Shown here: piece after piece, positions 7,909 through 16,606 of the stretch
How positions within the stretch are numbered: position 1 is the first letter of the stretch
How the letters are laid out: each line of letters opens with the position of its first letter
Assembly: GCA_947461435.1 (NCBI GenBank)
Contig: CANHLE010000001.1
Location: forward strand, 1 to 64,000
Reading direction: 5' to 3'
DNA length: 64,000 bases
Source: Paracoccaceae bacterium
GTDB taxonomy: Bacteria; Pseudomonadota; Alphaproteobacteria; Rhodobacterales; Rhodobacteraceae
Notes under the pieces: generated by a model
The model's input: only the letters and a program-made list of their open reading frames with translations
Databases searched by the model: none
Told to the model about the DNA's origin: nothing
Position numbers and translations under genes: made by a program

Positions 7909-9470
7909 CCTCGGCTGTTGTCATGAAAGGGATTTCCAAGGCCTTTGGCGGCGTCAAAGCCTTGGACAACGTGGATTTCGAGGTTCGCCCCGGTGAAGTT
8001 CACGCCCTTCTTGGCGGCAATGGCGCGGGCAAATCCACGATCTTGAAGGTGCTTAACGGCGTGCACAAACCCGATGCCGGCACGATCGAGGTGGGGGGGG
8101 TGGCCTTGACCACCCACACGCCCGAGGCGTCGCGTGCGGCGGGGATAGCGATGAATTTTCAGGAGATGAGCCTGATCCCGACCCTGACGGTGGCGCAGAA
8201 CATCTTCTTGACCCGCGAGGCGCGCACCGCCCGAGGCTTTCTGGATGATCGCGCCTGCGAGGCGCGGGCCAGCGAGATTTTCGAAATGCTGGAGGTCAAG
8301 GTTGACCCTAAGGCTGTGGTCGGCCATCTTGGCGCGGGGCAAAAGCAATTGACCGAGATTGCCAAGGCCATCAGTCAAAGTTCAAAGGTGTTGATTCTGG
8401 ACGAGCCGTCTACGGCGCTGGCGGTTTCAGATGTCGAACGTTTGTTCGTTTTTCTGCGCAAACTGACATCGCAAGGCGTGGCCGTGATCTATGTCAGCCA
8501 CCGGATGGACGAAATCGCCCGCATCGCCGACCGCGCCACGATCTTGCGCGACGGCAAGCATGTGGTGACGGCCGACATCGCCGAATTGCCGATTGATGTG
8601 ATGATCGAACATATCGTTGGCAAACGGTCCAAGGGGCTGGCGGATGTGCAGCGGGGCGATGTGCGGCAGGGAGAGGTTTTGCTGGAGGCCAGAAACCTGA
8701 CAGGCCCACACAAGCCCCATAATGTCAGCTTTGTGCTGCATCGGGGCGAGGTTTTGGGGCTGGCGGGTCTTTTGGGGTCTGGCCGATCGGCGCTGGCGCG
8801 GGTGATTGCGGGGATCGAACCGGCGAGCGGGGGCGAGATTTGGATCAAGGGAAGGCCCATGGTGCTGCGCAAGCCCGCCGATTCCATCGCGGCCGGTGTG
8901 GCGCTGGTGCCCGAAGCGCGCGCGACGCAGGGAATCATTCCGGCCCATTCGGTGGCGTCCAACATGGTCTTGTCGGTGCTGGGCCGGATTTCCGGCAAGG
9001 GCGTGGTGAACCGGGACAAGGCGCGCCAGATTGCCGATCAGATGATCGAACGGCTGCAGATCAAGACGGCCAGCCGCGATCATGCGGTTTCTACGCTGTC
9101 GGGGGGCAATCAGCAGAAGGTGGTGATCGGCAAATGGCTGGCCACAGACCCCGACATTTTGGTGCTGGACGAACCCACGGCGGGAATCGACATCGGCTCC
9201 AAGTCTGAAATCATACGGCTGGTTCGCGATCTGGCCGCGCAGGGCAAGGGGATTGTGATGATCTCTTCTGAATTGTCCGAGCTTTTGACCGCCTGCGACC
9301 GCATCCTTGTGATGGCGGATGGCCGCGCCCATCAGATGATTGAGCGTGCCGCGCTGGACGATCCGGCCGAACCCGACTTTGGCCGACGCCTGCAGGGCGC
9401 GGAGCGCCAGTTGCAGATCGAAATTCAAAAGGCCCTTTCCACCCCGACACAGGAGGCCCACCATGGCTGA
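7905..9470 (+). CDS. Sugar ABC transporter ATP-binding protein, two ATPase domains
   Basis: This 521-residue protein has two tandem ABC domains, as in RbsA/MglA/XylG. Domain 1 has Walker A GGNGAGKST, the signature-like LGAGQKQ and Walker B LILDEPST. Domain 2 has a degenerate P-loop GLLGSGRSAL, the signature LSGGNQQK and Walker B LVLDEPTAG. The altered second P-loop is normal for this family. It powers import through the permease encoded next, whose start lies inside its 3' end. It starts within the stop of the preceding dehydrogenase gene. Confidence 0.93.
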   Translation: MTSAVVMKGISKAFGGVKALDNVDFEVRPGEVHALLGGNGAGKSTILKVLNGVHKPDAGTIEVGGVALTTHTPEASRAAGIAMNFQEMSLIPTLTVAQNIFLTREARTARGFLDDRACEARASEIFEMLEVKVDPKAVVGHLGAGQKQLTEIAKAISQSSKVLILDEPSTALAVSDVERLFVFLRKLTSQGVAVIYVSHRMDEIARIADRATILRDGKHVVTADIAELPIDVMIEHIVGKRSKGLADVQRGDVRQGEVLLEARNLTGPHKPHNVSFVLHRGEVLGLAGLLGSGRSALARVIAGIEPASGGEIWIKGRPMVLRKPADSIAAGVALVPEARATQGIIPAHSVASNMVLSVLGRISGKGVVNRDKARQIADQMIERLQIKTASRDHAVSTLSGGNQQKVVIGKWLATDPDILVLDEPTAGIDIGSKSEIIRLVRDLAAQGKGIVMISSELSELLTACDRILVMADGRAHQMIERAALDDPAEPDFGRRLQGAERQLQIEIQKALSTPTQEAHHG

Positions 9471-10407
9471 CCGGACCTCAGGCTTCTTTGCCAATTGGCG
9501 ACAGAACATCATCTATATCGGCTTTGTGGTGATCTTTGTGGTCTTCGCCCTGACGCTGAGCCACAAGGGTTTTCTCAACCCGACCAATCTTTTGAACATC
9601 ATTCGCCAGACCGCGATGATTGCGGTGATGGCGGTGGCCATGACGTTTGTGCTGGCCTGTGGCGAGATTGACCTGTCCATCGGTGCGGTGGCGGGATTGA
9701 CCACGGTGACGGTGGCGATGGCCATCGCGGTGGCGGGGCCTGCCGCGGGCGTTTTGGCCGGAATTGCCACCGGAATCGCGGTGGGGTGTTTCAACGGGTG
9801 GCTGACCACGCGCATCGGCATTCCGTCCTTCTTGACCACATTGGCCATGATGGGCATCGCCAAGGGTTTGGCGATGTGGATTTCGGCCACGGCCGCCGTG
9901 CCGATCTTGTCGCCCGGCTATTCCTGGGCCTTTGGGGGCGGATCGATTGGCCCGATCCCGGTGCTTTTGTTCTGGATGCTGGTCATCGGTGCGATTGGCC
10001 ATTTCGTGTTGCGCCGGACCGGATTTGGCCGCCGGGTGCTGGCCACGGGGGGCGGGGAAACCGCTGCGCGCTATTCGGGGATTGATACGGCCAATATCAA
10101 GTTCAAGGTGCTGGTCTTGTCGTCTGTCGCCGCCGCGATTGCGGGGATGCTGTATGCCGGACGTTTGCAGTCGGGCCGTTTCCAACTGGGCGAGGGCGAT
10201 GAATTGTCGGTTATTGCCGCGGCTGTTCTGGGCGGAACCAGCCTGTTTGGCGGCAAGGGCACCGTTGTGGGAACCATCGTCGGCGCCTTGATGATTGGCC
10301 TGATCAACAACGGGTTGATCCTGATGGGGTTGGAATTCAGCCAGCAACTGATCGCGCGCGGTGCGATCATTATTCTGGCTGTGGCGCTTAGCCAGAAAAG
10401 GGCCTGA
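9463..10407 (+). CDS. Sugar ABC transporter permease (RbsC-like)
   Basis: This 314-residue integral membrane protein has many hydrophobic segments and the family motif ACGEIDLSIGAVAGL. Later blocks such as GGTSLFGGKGTVVGT are typical of ribose-type permeases. The start at 9463 has a strong AGGAGG site 7 bases upstream, inside the end of the ATPase gene, giving an 8-base overlap. Only one permease gene is present, so it presumably works as a homodimer. Confidence 0.92.
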   Translation: MADRTSGFFANWRQNIIYIGFVVIFVVFALTLSHKGFLNPTNLLNIIRQTAMIAVMAVAMTFVLACGEIDLSIGAVAGLTTVTVAMAIAVAGPAAGVLAGIATGIAVGCFNGWLTTRIGIPSFLTTLAMMGIAKGLAMWISATAAVPILSPGYSWAFGGGSIGPIPVLLFWMLVIGAIGHFVLRRTGFGRRVLATGGGETAARYSGIDTANIKFKVLVLSSVAAAIAGMLYAGRLQSGRFQLGEGDELSVIAAAVLGGTSLFGGKGTVVGTIVGALMIGLINNGLILMGLEFSQQLIARGAIIILAVALSQKRA

Positions 10408-10408
10408 G

Positions 10409-10705
10409 ATGTACACGATCATTGGCACCGTGACGGCCCGCCCCGAAACCCGCGCGGAACTGCAGGAATTGTTGATGGCCCAAGTGGCGCCGACCCGGGC
10501 AGAGGCGGGCTGCATCAACTATGACTTCCATGTCGATGCCGCAGACCCCTGCATCTTTGTGTTTTATGAAAACTGGACAAGCCGGGCGGCGCTGGATCTT
10601 CATCTGGCCATGCCGCACCTGCAACCGCTTTTCTTGCAGCTGGATCGGCTGTTGGCGGTTCCGGTGGATATCCGCCCGTTGACGATGCTCAGCCCGCTGG
10701 GCTGA
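10409..10705 (+). CDS. Antibiotic-biosynthesis-monooxygenase (ABM) domain protein
   Basis: This 98-residue protein is a single ABM/quinol-monooxygenase ferredoxin-like domain, with AEAGCINYDFHVDA and FVFYENW. Proteins of this size (YgiN, LsrG) are cofactor-free oxygenases, or epimerases acting on small sugars or quinols. It starts one base after the permease stop, so it is the last gene of the sugar operon. Its place there hints at processing of a reactive sugar-derived intermediate, but that is only inference. Confidence 0.8.
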   Translation: MYTIIGTVTARPETRAELQELLMAQVAPTRAEAGCINYDFHVDAADPCIFVFYENWTSRAALDLHLAMPHLQPLFLQLDRLLAVPVDIRPLTMLSPLG

Positions 10706-10847
10706 GCGGCCTTTGCGGCGGCCCGGATGTGGCAAATTCGCTGATCGATTGATCTGCCCCGATCGGCAAGGCAGCGTGTTGCACAGGCGTGCCTTGTGTT
10801 CCGGCTGATCGAAACACACTTGAAATCAATTATTTATATCGATGGAG

Positions 10848-10922
10848 TGGCAGCCCGTAGGGGAGTCGAACCCCTCTTACCTGGTTGAAAACCAGGTGTC
10901 CTAACCGATAGACGAACGGGCC
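10848..10922 (-). tRNA. tRNA-Glu (anticodon UUC)
   Basis: Read on the minus strand, a complete cloverleaf can be folded. The acceptor strands are GGCCCGT and ACGGGCT, with discriminator G and an encoded CCA. The anticodon stem CCTGG/CCAGG encloses the loop TTTTCAA, giving anticodon TTC, which decodes glutamate. The T-arm contains GGTTCGACTCC. It stands alone between the sugar operon and the RTX gene. Confidence 0.95.
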
Positions 10923-10997
10923 ACTGGGGCGGCTGCATAGGGCAAGGCGGCCGTTCATGCAAGGGTGAAAATCGCGGATTTTCAACAGGATCAAAGA

Positions 10998-11029
10998 CAC
11001 GGGGCAGACCGGCAAGGGCCTGCCCCGTG
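10998..11029 (-). terminator. Hairpin after the RTX gene
   Basis: CACGGGGCAG (10998-11007) and CTGCCCCGTG (11020-11029) form a perfect 10-bp stem just past the stop of the RTX gene on the minus strand. It is followed by a short T-containing tract (TCTTTGATCC), so it is a moderate intrinsic terminator candidate. Confidence 0.5.
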
Positions 11030-11043
11030 GCGGGTTCACCCGA

Positions 11044-13482
11044 TCAGAATATCAGGAAATCGGCCGAGGTCAGAACGGCCCCGTTGGTGAGGGTTGCGAA
11101 TTGGACCCGGGCGGCCGTGCCAGGCCCGTCCGCATCATAGTACAGCGCGCCGGTGGATTGATTGTACAAGATGTGATCATCGGCATCCACAGCGCTGCCG
11201 CCCGGACCGATGATCTTGAACTCTGCCGCCAAAAGCGCCCCTTTGGACAGGGCGTTGAACAAGCCTGCCCCGGTGTTTTCCAGTTTGATCGTGTCGGCTG
11301 CGGCATTGAAATCTGTGATCTGGTCGACATTGGCGGGATCCAGCGCGGTCTTGAACACGAAGATATCCGAACCGCCAGCGCCGCTGAGGGTATCTTTGCC
11401 TTCCGCGCCGTCCAGAATGTCATTGCCGGCGTTGCCCGACATCGTATTCGCCACATCGGTGCCGGTCAAAACCGCCCCCGTTTTGGTGGTGGAGATCAGG
11501 GTTTCGACGTTGTCGGCAAGGCTGTATTTCGCCAAGTCGGTCTTGACGGTATCGGTGCCGGAATCGGCCTGTTCCTGCACGCGGTCCTTGGCGGAATCGA
11601 GCACATAGGTATCATTGCCGGCCCCGCCGCGCAGGGTGTCGTTGCCCAGCCCGCCATCAAGGGAATCCTTGCCTGCGCCGGTTTCAATCGTGTTGGCAAG
11701 GTCATTGCCCTTGAGGGACTGGGCCGCGGTGACAGAGGTTCCCAGCAGATCTTCAACCTCGGCGTCCAAGGTATAGGCCTTCAGGGCGGTTTCAACGTGG
11801 TCGTGGCCGCCGCCCGACAGTTCGATCACGTCATCGCCCGCAACATTGACCAGATAGGTATCATTTCCGGCCCCGCCCGTCAGGGTGTCGGGCCCGCCCG
11901 CGCCGTCCAGCGCGTCGTTCCCTATGCCGCCGTCAATACCGTTTGCGGCGGCATTGCCGATCAGCGATTGCCCGCTGCCCGAGGTTCCGATCAGATGTTC
12001 CAGATTGTCGGCCAAGGTATAGCTGGCCAAGGCGGTTGATACCGCGTCGGCGCCCTTGTTGGCGTCTTCGATGATAACGTCGGCCTGACTGTCCACCAGA
12101 TAAAGATCGTCGCCGGCGCCGCCGCGCAGGGTATCGTCGCCGCCCGCGCCATTCAGGGTGTCATGGGCGGCGGTGCCTGTCAGATCATTGTTCAGGGCAT
12201 TGCCGGTCAGCGCGATGGCAAGACTGCCCATCGCCTGCCCATTTTCGACGTTGTCTGCCAAGGTCAGGGCCGCAAGAGTGCCGATCATCACCCGATCTGT
12301 GCCGCCGCCCGAGAGTTCCACCGTCTGGTCCAACACAGAATCGATGGTGTAGACATCGTTGCCCGCGCCGCCTGTCAGGCTGTCGGTGCCGCTGCCGCCG
12401 TCAAGGCTGTCGTTGCCGTCATTGCCTGACAGGGTGTCGTTGCCTGCCCCGCCGGACAGGGAATCGTTGCCAAGGCCGCCCAGAACATCATCGGCCACCA
12501 GCGCGCCGGTGAAGCTGTCATTGCCGTCCAAGAGGTCAATCACCGAGGCAGTGGCATAAAGCTGCACGCCGCTGAGATCAAAGAAGTCGCCGCTTGCGGT
12601 GCCGGTCAGGGCAAATCCGTTGGTGTCCAACTCTTCAACCGAAGCGGCCGCGTTCAAGACGAGACGGGCGATGGAAACGTTGGCCCCTTCATCCAGGATC
12701 AGCCTGTCCGTGCCTGCGCCGCCTTGCAGCGTATCATTGCCCGGGCCCGCGCTGCCCAGCTGGAACAGGTCATTGCCGTTGCCGCCCGTCAGGGAATCGT
12801 TTCCGCCGCCGCCGGTGATCGTATCATCGCCGTCATTGCCCGAGAGGGTATCGTTGCCCAGCCCACCAAGGATGTTATCCGCGATGCTGGCCCCTTGATA
12901 GCTGTCGTTGCCGTCGCCCATATCGATGGTGCCGCCCGCGACAAAGCTGCTGACACCCGACAGGTCAAACACATCGGCGCCCGAGGTGCCGATCAGGCTG
13001 TTGGTGGCAAAATCGATGGCCTCGACCGAGGCGGCGGCATTCAGGAACAGGCGCGTCAGGGATACTTCGGCCCCGGTCAGGCGCAAGGTGTCCACCTCGC
13101 TGCCGCCGCTGAAGGTATCGGTGCCGTCCAAGGCACCGGTCAGTTCAAAGACATCCATGCCGGCCCCGCCGGCCATCTGGTCGTTTCCGGCGCCGCCGAC
13201 GATCGTGTCATCGCCGTCGTTGGCGATCACAACGTCATTGCCATCGTTGGCCAAGATGGAATCGTTGCCCTGACTGGTTGTCAGCACGTCATCCCCGGTA
13301 AAGGCCTGAAGGGTGACACCGCGCGTGTCGAGTTCGGTGACAAGATTGATCGAACCGCTGTCTGTCAGCTCCAGACTGACGGGACTTGCGGAATCGCCGT
13401 CAACGGTCAGGATTTCGACGAAAGCCTTGAAATAGGCGATGCTGCCGCTGACCGTCAGCCCGTTTGTATAAAGGTCTGCCAT
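11044..13482 (-). CDS. RTX calcium-binding secreted protein
   Basis: This 812-residue protein is dominated by RTX nonapeptides of the form GGxGxDxLx (for example GGLGNDTLSG), which fold into calcium-bound beta-rolls. The N-terminal part has a tandem pair of ~120-residue blocks sharing LNAAASVE and FDLSGV. The C-terminal part has repeated blocks around YTLADN-VE-L. The end, DFNAAADTIKLE then a final ADFLIF, matches the serralysin-type C-terminal layout: an acidic residue followed by several hydrophobic ones, recognised by type I exporters. There is no N-terminal signal peptide. No enzymatic domain is seen, so it may be a structural or adhesive protein. The type I exporter genes at 20204-23694 could serve it. 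Confidence 0.88.
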   Translation of the reverse strand: MADLYTNGLTVSGSIAYFKAFVEILTVDGDSASPVSLELTDSGSINLVTELDTRGVTLQAFTGDDVLTTSQGNDSILANDGNDVVIANDGDDTIVGGAGNDQMAGGAGMDVFELTGALDGTDTFSGGSEVDTLRLTGAEVSLTRLFLNAAASVEAIDFATNSLIGTSGADVFDLSGVSSFVAGGTIDMGDGNDSYQGASIADNILGGLGNDTLSGNDGDDTITGGGGNDSLTGGNGNDLFQLGSAGPGNDTLQGGAGTDRLILDEGANVSIARLVLNAAASVEELDTNGFALTGTASGDFFDLSGVQLYATASVIDLLDGNDSFTGALVADDVLGGLGNDSLSGGAGNDTLSGNDGNDSLDGGSGTDSLTGGAGNDVYTIDSVLDQTVELSGGGTDRVMIGTLAALTLADNVENGQAMGSLAIALTGNALNNDLTGTAAHDTLNGAGGDDTLRGGAGDDLYLVDSQADVIIEDANKGADAVSTALASYTLADNLEHLIGTSGSGQSLIGNAAANGIDGGIGNDALDGAGGPDTLTGGAGNDTYLVNVAGDDVIELSGGGHDHVETALKAYTLDAEVEDLLGTSVTAAQSLKGNDLANTIETGAGKDSLDGGLGNDTLRGGAGNDTYVLDSAKDRVQEQADSGTDTVKTDLAKYSLADNVETLISTTKTGAVLTGTDVANTMSGNAGNDILDGAEGKDTLSGAGGSDIFVFKTALDPANVDQITDFNAAADTIKLENTGAGLFNALSKGALLAAEFKIIGPGGSAVDADDHILYNQSTGALYYDADGPGTAARVQFATLTNGAVLTSADFLIF

Positions 13483-13623
13483 GCTGTCCCTCGTAAGATA
13501 AAACGATGGGTCAGCAGTGGACGTTCGCCCAAGGGTTGAACATTGTCCTGCGTGTCTAAAGGGGCTGTCTGCCCTTGAAGGTAGAGGGCCTTATATCAAA
13601 AGATTATGCCGCTGCGGGACGGG

Positions 13624-14445
13624 TCAGCCTTCGATCTGCGCGCCCATCAGGGCAATGGCCTGCTGATAGACCTTGGCCGCGTTCCATTCCTTGATGACGG
13701 CAAAATTCGGCTCTCCTTCTTGAAAGCCTTTGCCGGGTTTCCAGCCCTTACCGCGCAGGTAATTCGCGGTCGAGGCAAGGGCATCGGCCAAGACATTCAG
13801 ATCGACGATCCCGTCACCGTCGCCGTCCACGCCGTAGGTCAGCGCATTGCCGGGCAGAAACTGCGTGTGGCCCCATTCGCCGTGTTTGGCCCCGATCGTC
13901 GCCCCCGAAATGGAGCCGCGATCAACCAAAGACAGCGCGCCCAGCAGGTGGCCGGTGAAAAAGTCGCTGCGGCGACAATCATAGGCCAGCGTGGCCACGG
14001 CGGAGATGACATTGGTATCGCCCATGAAGCTGCCAAAGCCGGTTTCCATGCCATGGATGGCGATGATGACGCCTGCGGGCACGCCGTATTGCTGTTCGAG
14101 GCTGGCGTAGAAATCGGGGTTCTTTTTCAGCCGCGATCGGCCTTGCGAGATGATGGTATCGGCCCCGCGCACGGACCAGAATTTCTCAAGACTGTATTTG
14201 AAACTTTTCTGGTTGCGGTCCGCGCCGATGGTGGCTTTGGAATAGCTGGCGTTCATCAGCGCGGCGATGCCGCGTTCTTGGATACCCGCGGCGCGCGCTT
14301 CGTCGGCCATGACGGGTTTCCAGGCTTCAAATCCGCCGCTGGTGTCAGAGCACGGGGCGGCCTGCGCCGCGCCCCCGATGGCCAGACCCAAGGCAAACAG
14401 GGCCGCGGTTACCGATTTCAATGCAAAACCCACAATAAACCCCAC
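13624..14445 (-). CDS. Lytic murein transglycosylase (MltB-like)
   Basis: This 273-residue protein has an N-terminal signal peptide ending near GGAAQA. It is followed by a soluble lytic transglycosylase domain of the MltB type. The catalytic Glu is in IHGMETGFG, and the family block GEWGHTQFLPG is followed by DGDGDGIVDL. It cleaves the MurNAc-GlcNAc bond of peptidoglycan with formation of an anhydro product. The protein is shorter than many family members and has no C-terminal peptidoglycan-binding domain. No lipobox is seen, so it is probably periplasmic and soluble. Confidence 0.9.
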   Translation of the reverse strand: MGFIVGFALKSVTAALFALGLAIGGAAQAAPCSDTSGGFEAWKPVMADEARAAGIQERGIAALMNASYSKATIGADRNQKSFKYSLEKFWSVRGADTIISQGRSRLKKNPDFYASLEQQYGVPAGVIIAIHGMETGFGSFMGDTNVISAVATLAYDCRRSDFFTGHLLGALSLVDRGSISGATIGAKHGEWGHTQFLPGNALTYGVDGDGDGIVDLNVLADALASTANYLRGKGWKPGKGFQEGEPNFAVIKEWNAAKVYQQAIALMGAQIEG

Positions 14446-14505
14446 CGTGATAAGACTTTTGCCGCAGATTAGGCGGGCGGGCAGAAGGCGGCAAGGGGGA
14501 AAGAC

Positions 14506-14523
14506 AGGGGGCTGTGGCCCCCT
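14506..14523 (-). terminator. Hairpin ending the amine operon
   Basis: AGGGGGC and GCCCCCT form a 7-bp GC stem with a 4-base loop, starting two bases after the stop of the TMADH-like gene on the minus strand. It is followed by GTCTTTC, a weak T tract. Confidence 0.55.
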
Positions 14524-14524
14524 G

Positions 14525-16594
14525 TCAATCGCGCGCCAATTCTGTCACTTCGCGCCGGAACGACAAGGCATCGCCGATGTCGGGGCCGTCAAGATCGCGG
14601 GCATAGCGGTGCCCGGCAAAGGTGGCCCAGGCGATGGGGGCGGGGGCTGCGGCATCGCCGATCAGCTTGACAGACCGGATCCCGGCATCGGCCCAGTGCG
14701 CCTGACGGGCTGTCAGATCGTGATAAAGCGCATCTTCGCTACGGCGCGCGCCGACGATGACAAGCGCGTCGCAGCCGATCTGGTTGGGCGCGCCGGTGTA
14801 ACTGCAACAGGTGTGCACGCCGTCGGGGCCGATCTGCGCCAGGCCGGTGTTCAAAAGGATCGTCACGCCGAGGCCGGCCAACCGCCGATGGATGCTGGCC
14901 TGTTCCAAGGTGTTCGCCGTCCAGTCCGACACAAAGGCCGAGGGCGTGATCAAGGTGACCTTGGCACCCTTTTGGGCCAGAAGTTCCGCCAGAACGCCGC
15001 CCATATAATAGTGATCATCATCAAAGATCACGACATGGCCGCCGGGCAGGGCCCCGTCCATCAGATCATCGGGGGTAAAGGTGGGCAGGGCCCCGCTGCG
15101 CGGGATCGGCACGACATGTTGGCGGGCCACACCATCTGCGCGCCACGTCGACCCGGTGGCGATGCAGACATTCTGAAAGCCGAAATCCAGAATCTGATCG
15201 GCGGTCAGGGGCGAGGCGGGATACATCTGCACATTGGCCTTTTGTCCCAGATGATACAGCCGATAATCGGCCACCCGGCCCCAGGCCGACAGGCCGGGCA
15301 AAAGGCGCTCGCGCGCGACGCGGCCGCCCAGCGTGGGGCGCGCCTCGGCAAGGGCCACGTCATAGCCGCGCATCGCGGCGATATGCGCCGCTTCCAGCCC
15401 GGCCGGGCCGGACCCCACGATCAGCACCGATTGGCTGCTGCCCTTGGGGGCCACCTTTTCCGGGTGCCATCCGCGCCGCCATTCCTCCATCCAGGTGGGG
15501 TTCTGGGTGCAGCGGCCCATGCCTTGGGTCATGTCCCCGGTGATGCAGATGTTGCAGCCGATGCATTCGCGAATATCGTCGATGCGGCCTTCGTCGATCT
15601 TTTTGGGCAAGAAAGGATCGGCAATGGACGGGCGGGCGCAACCGATGAAATCCAGCTTGCCCTGCCGGATCATCCGCACCATCACGTCGGGCGAGGTGAA
15701 GCGGCCCACCCCCACGACGGGTTTGGAAGACAGCGCGCGGATGCCGGTGATCAGCACCTCTTGCGCCGCCTCCTCTTTGAACCGCGAGGGGCCGGAACAG
15801 TCTTCCCATGTGCCTTGCGCCAGATCCCACAGGTCGGGCAGATCGGCGTTCATGGCGATAAAATCGCGCAGTTCGGCGTTTGAAAAGCCAAGGTTGCCGA
15901 TCTGTTCATCAAGGGAGACCCGCAGCGTCAGCGCCATGCTGTCGCCCACCGCGTCCCGCATGTCGGCGATCACCTCGCGGGCAAAGCGGGCGCGGTTTTC
16001 AAGACTGCCGCCGTATTCATCGCTGCGTTGATTTGTGGCGCGGCTTAGGAAATGCTGAAAGATGCCAAAGCCATGCGCGCCATACAGACAGATCAGATCG
16101 AAACCGGCGGTCTGGCTGCGGCGGGCGGCGTTGACGAACCAGCGGCGCAGGTTGCGGATATCGGTCTTGTCCATGGCGCGGGCCTGCACCGGATCATTGG
16201 TAAAGGTGCGGATCGGCAGGGCGCTGGGGGCAAGCGGCACCTCTTTGGTGTACATGTTCGGCCCGTTGATGCCCGAATAGGCCAGTTGAATGCCCGCCAA
16301 GGCCCCATGGGTCTTCATCGCCGCCGCCATCTTGGCGATGGCCGGAATGTCCTGATCTTCCCAAAGGCGCAGTTCGATGAAGGGCGTGATTTCCGACGTG
16401 TGGTGCATTTCAGTCTGTTCGGTGAAGATCACGCCCCAGCCGCCTTCGGCTTTCATGCCGCGCATGGCGGCGGCGGCTGACGGATCGCGGTAGCCGCCGC
16501 CGTTGCAATGGGGCACCTGATAAAATCGGTTTTTGGCCACCAAGGGGCCGATGGCCAAAGGATCGAACAGGATGTCATAACGGGGATCGCGCAT
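14525..16594 (-). CDS. Trimethylamine-dehydrogenase-like FMN/FeS/FAD flavoenzyme
   Basis: This 689-residue protein has an old-yellow-enzyme TIM barrel (about 1-340), a 4Fe-4S motif and a C-terminal NAD/FAD-type domain beginning VLIVGSGPAGLEA. It matches trimethylamine dehydrogenase along its length: FYQVPHC with Cys30 (the flavinylated Cys in TMADH), YGAH with Tyr171/His174, ARPSIADPFLP, and Cys344/347/350/362 for the cluster. Of the three aromatic residues that cage the methylammonium in TMADH, one is kept (Trp256). The other two positions are Gln60 and Asp354 instead of Tyr and Trp. It probably demethylates or oxidises another N-alkylated compound. It is the last gene of a five-gene operon. 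Confidence 0.85.
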   Translation of the reverse strand: MRDPRYDILFDPLAIGPLVAKNRFYQVPHCNGGGYRDPSAAAAMRGMKAEGGWGVIFTEQTEMHHTSEITPFIELRLWEDQDIPAIAKMAAAMKTHGALAGIQLAYSGINGPNMYTKEVPLAPSALPIRTFTNDPVQARAMDKTDIRNLRRWFVNAARRSQTAGFDLICLYGAHGFGIFQHFLSRATNQRSDEYGGSLENRARFAREVIADMRDAVGDSMALTLRVSLDEQIGNLGFSNAELRDFIAMNADLPDLWDLAQGTWEDCSGPSRFKEEAAQEVLITGIRALSSKPVVGVGRFTSPDVMVRMIRQGKLDFIGCARPSIADPFLPKKIDEGRIDDIRECIGCNICITGDMTQGMGRCTQNPTWMEEWRRGWHPEKVAPKGSSQSVLIVGSGPAGLEAAHIAAMRGYDVALAEARPTLGGRVARERLLPGLSAWGRVADYRLYHLGQKANVQMYPASPLTADQILDFGFQNVCIATGSTWRADGVARQHVVPIPRSGALPTFTPDDLMDGALPGGHVVIFDDDHYYMGGVLAELLAQKGAKVTLITPSAFVSDWTANTLEQASIHRRLAGLGVTILLNTGLAQIGPDGVHTCCSYTGAPNQIGCDALVIVGARRSEDALYHDLTARQAHWADAGIRSVKLIGDAAAPAPIAWATFAGHRYARDLDGPDIGDALSFRREVTELARD

Positions 16595-16606
16595 GATCGT
16601 GGCCTT

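Noticed and set aside
14267..15883. 538-codon open frame on the plus strand
   Set aside because: It is antisense to the TMADH-like gene and has the composition of a mirror frame.
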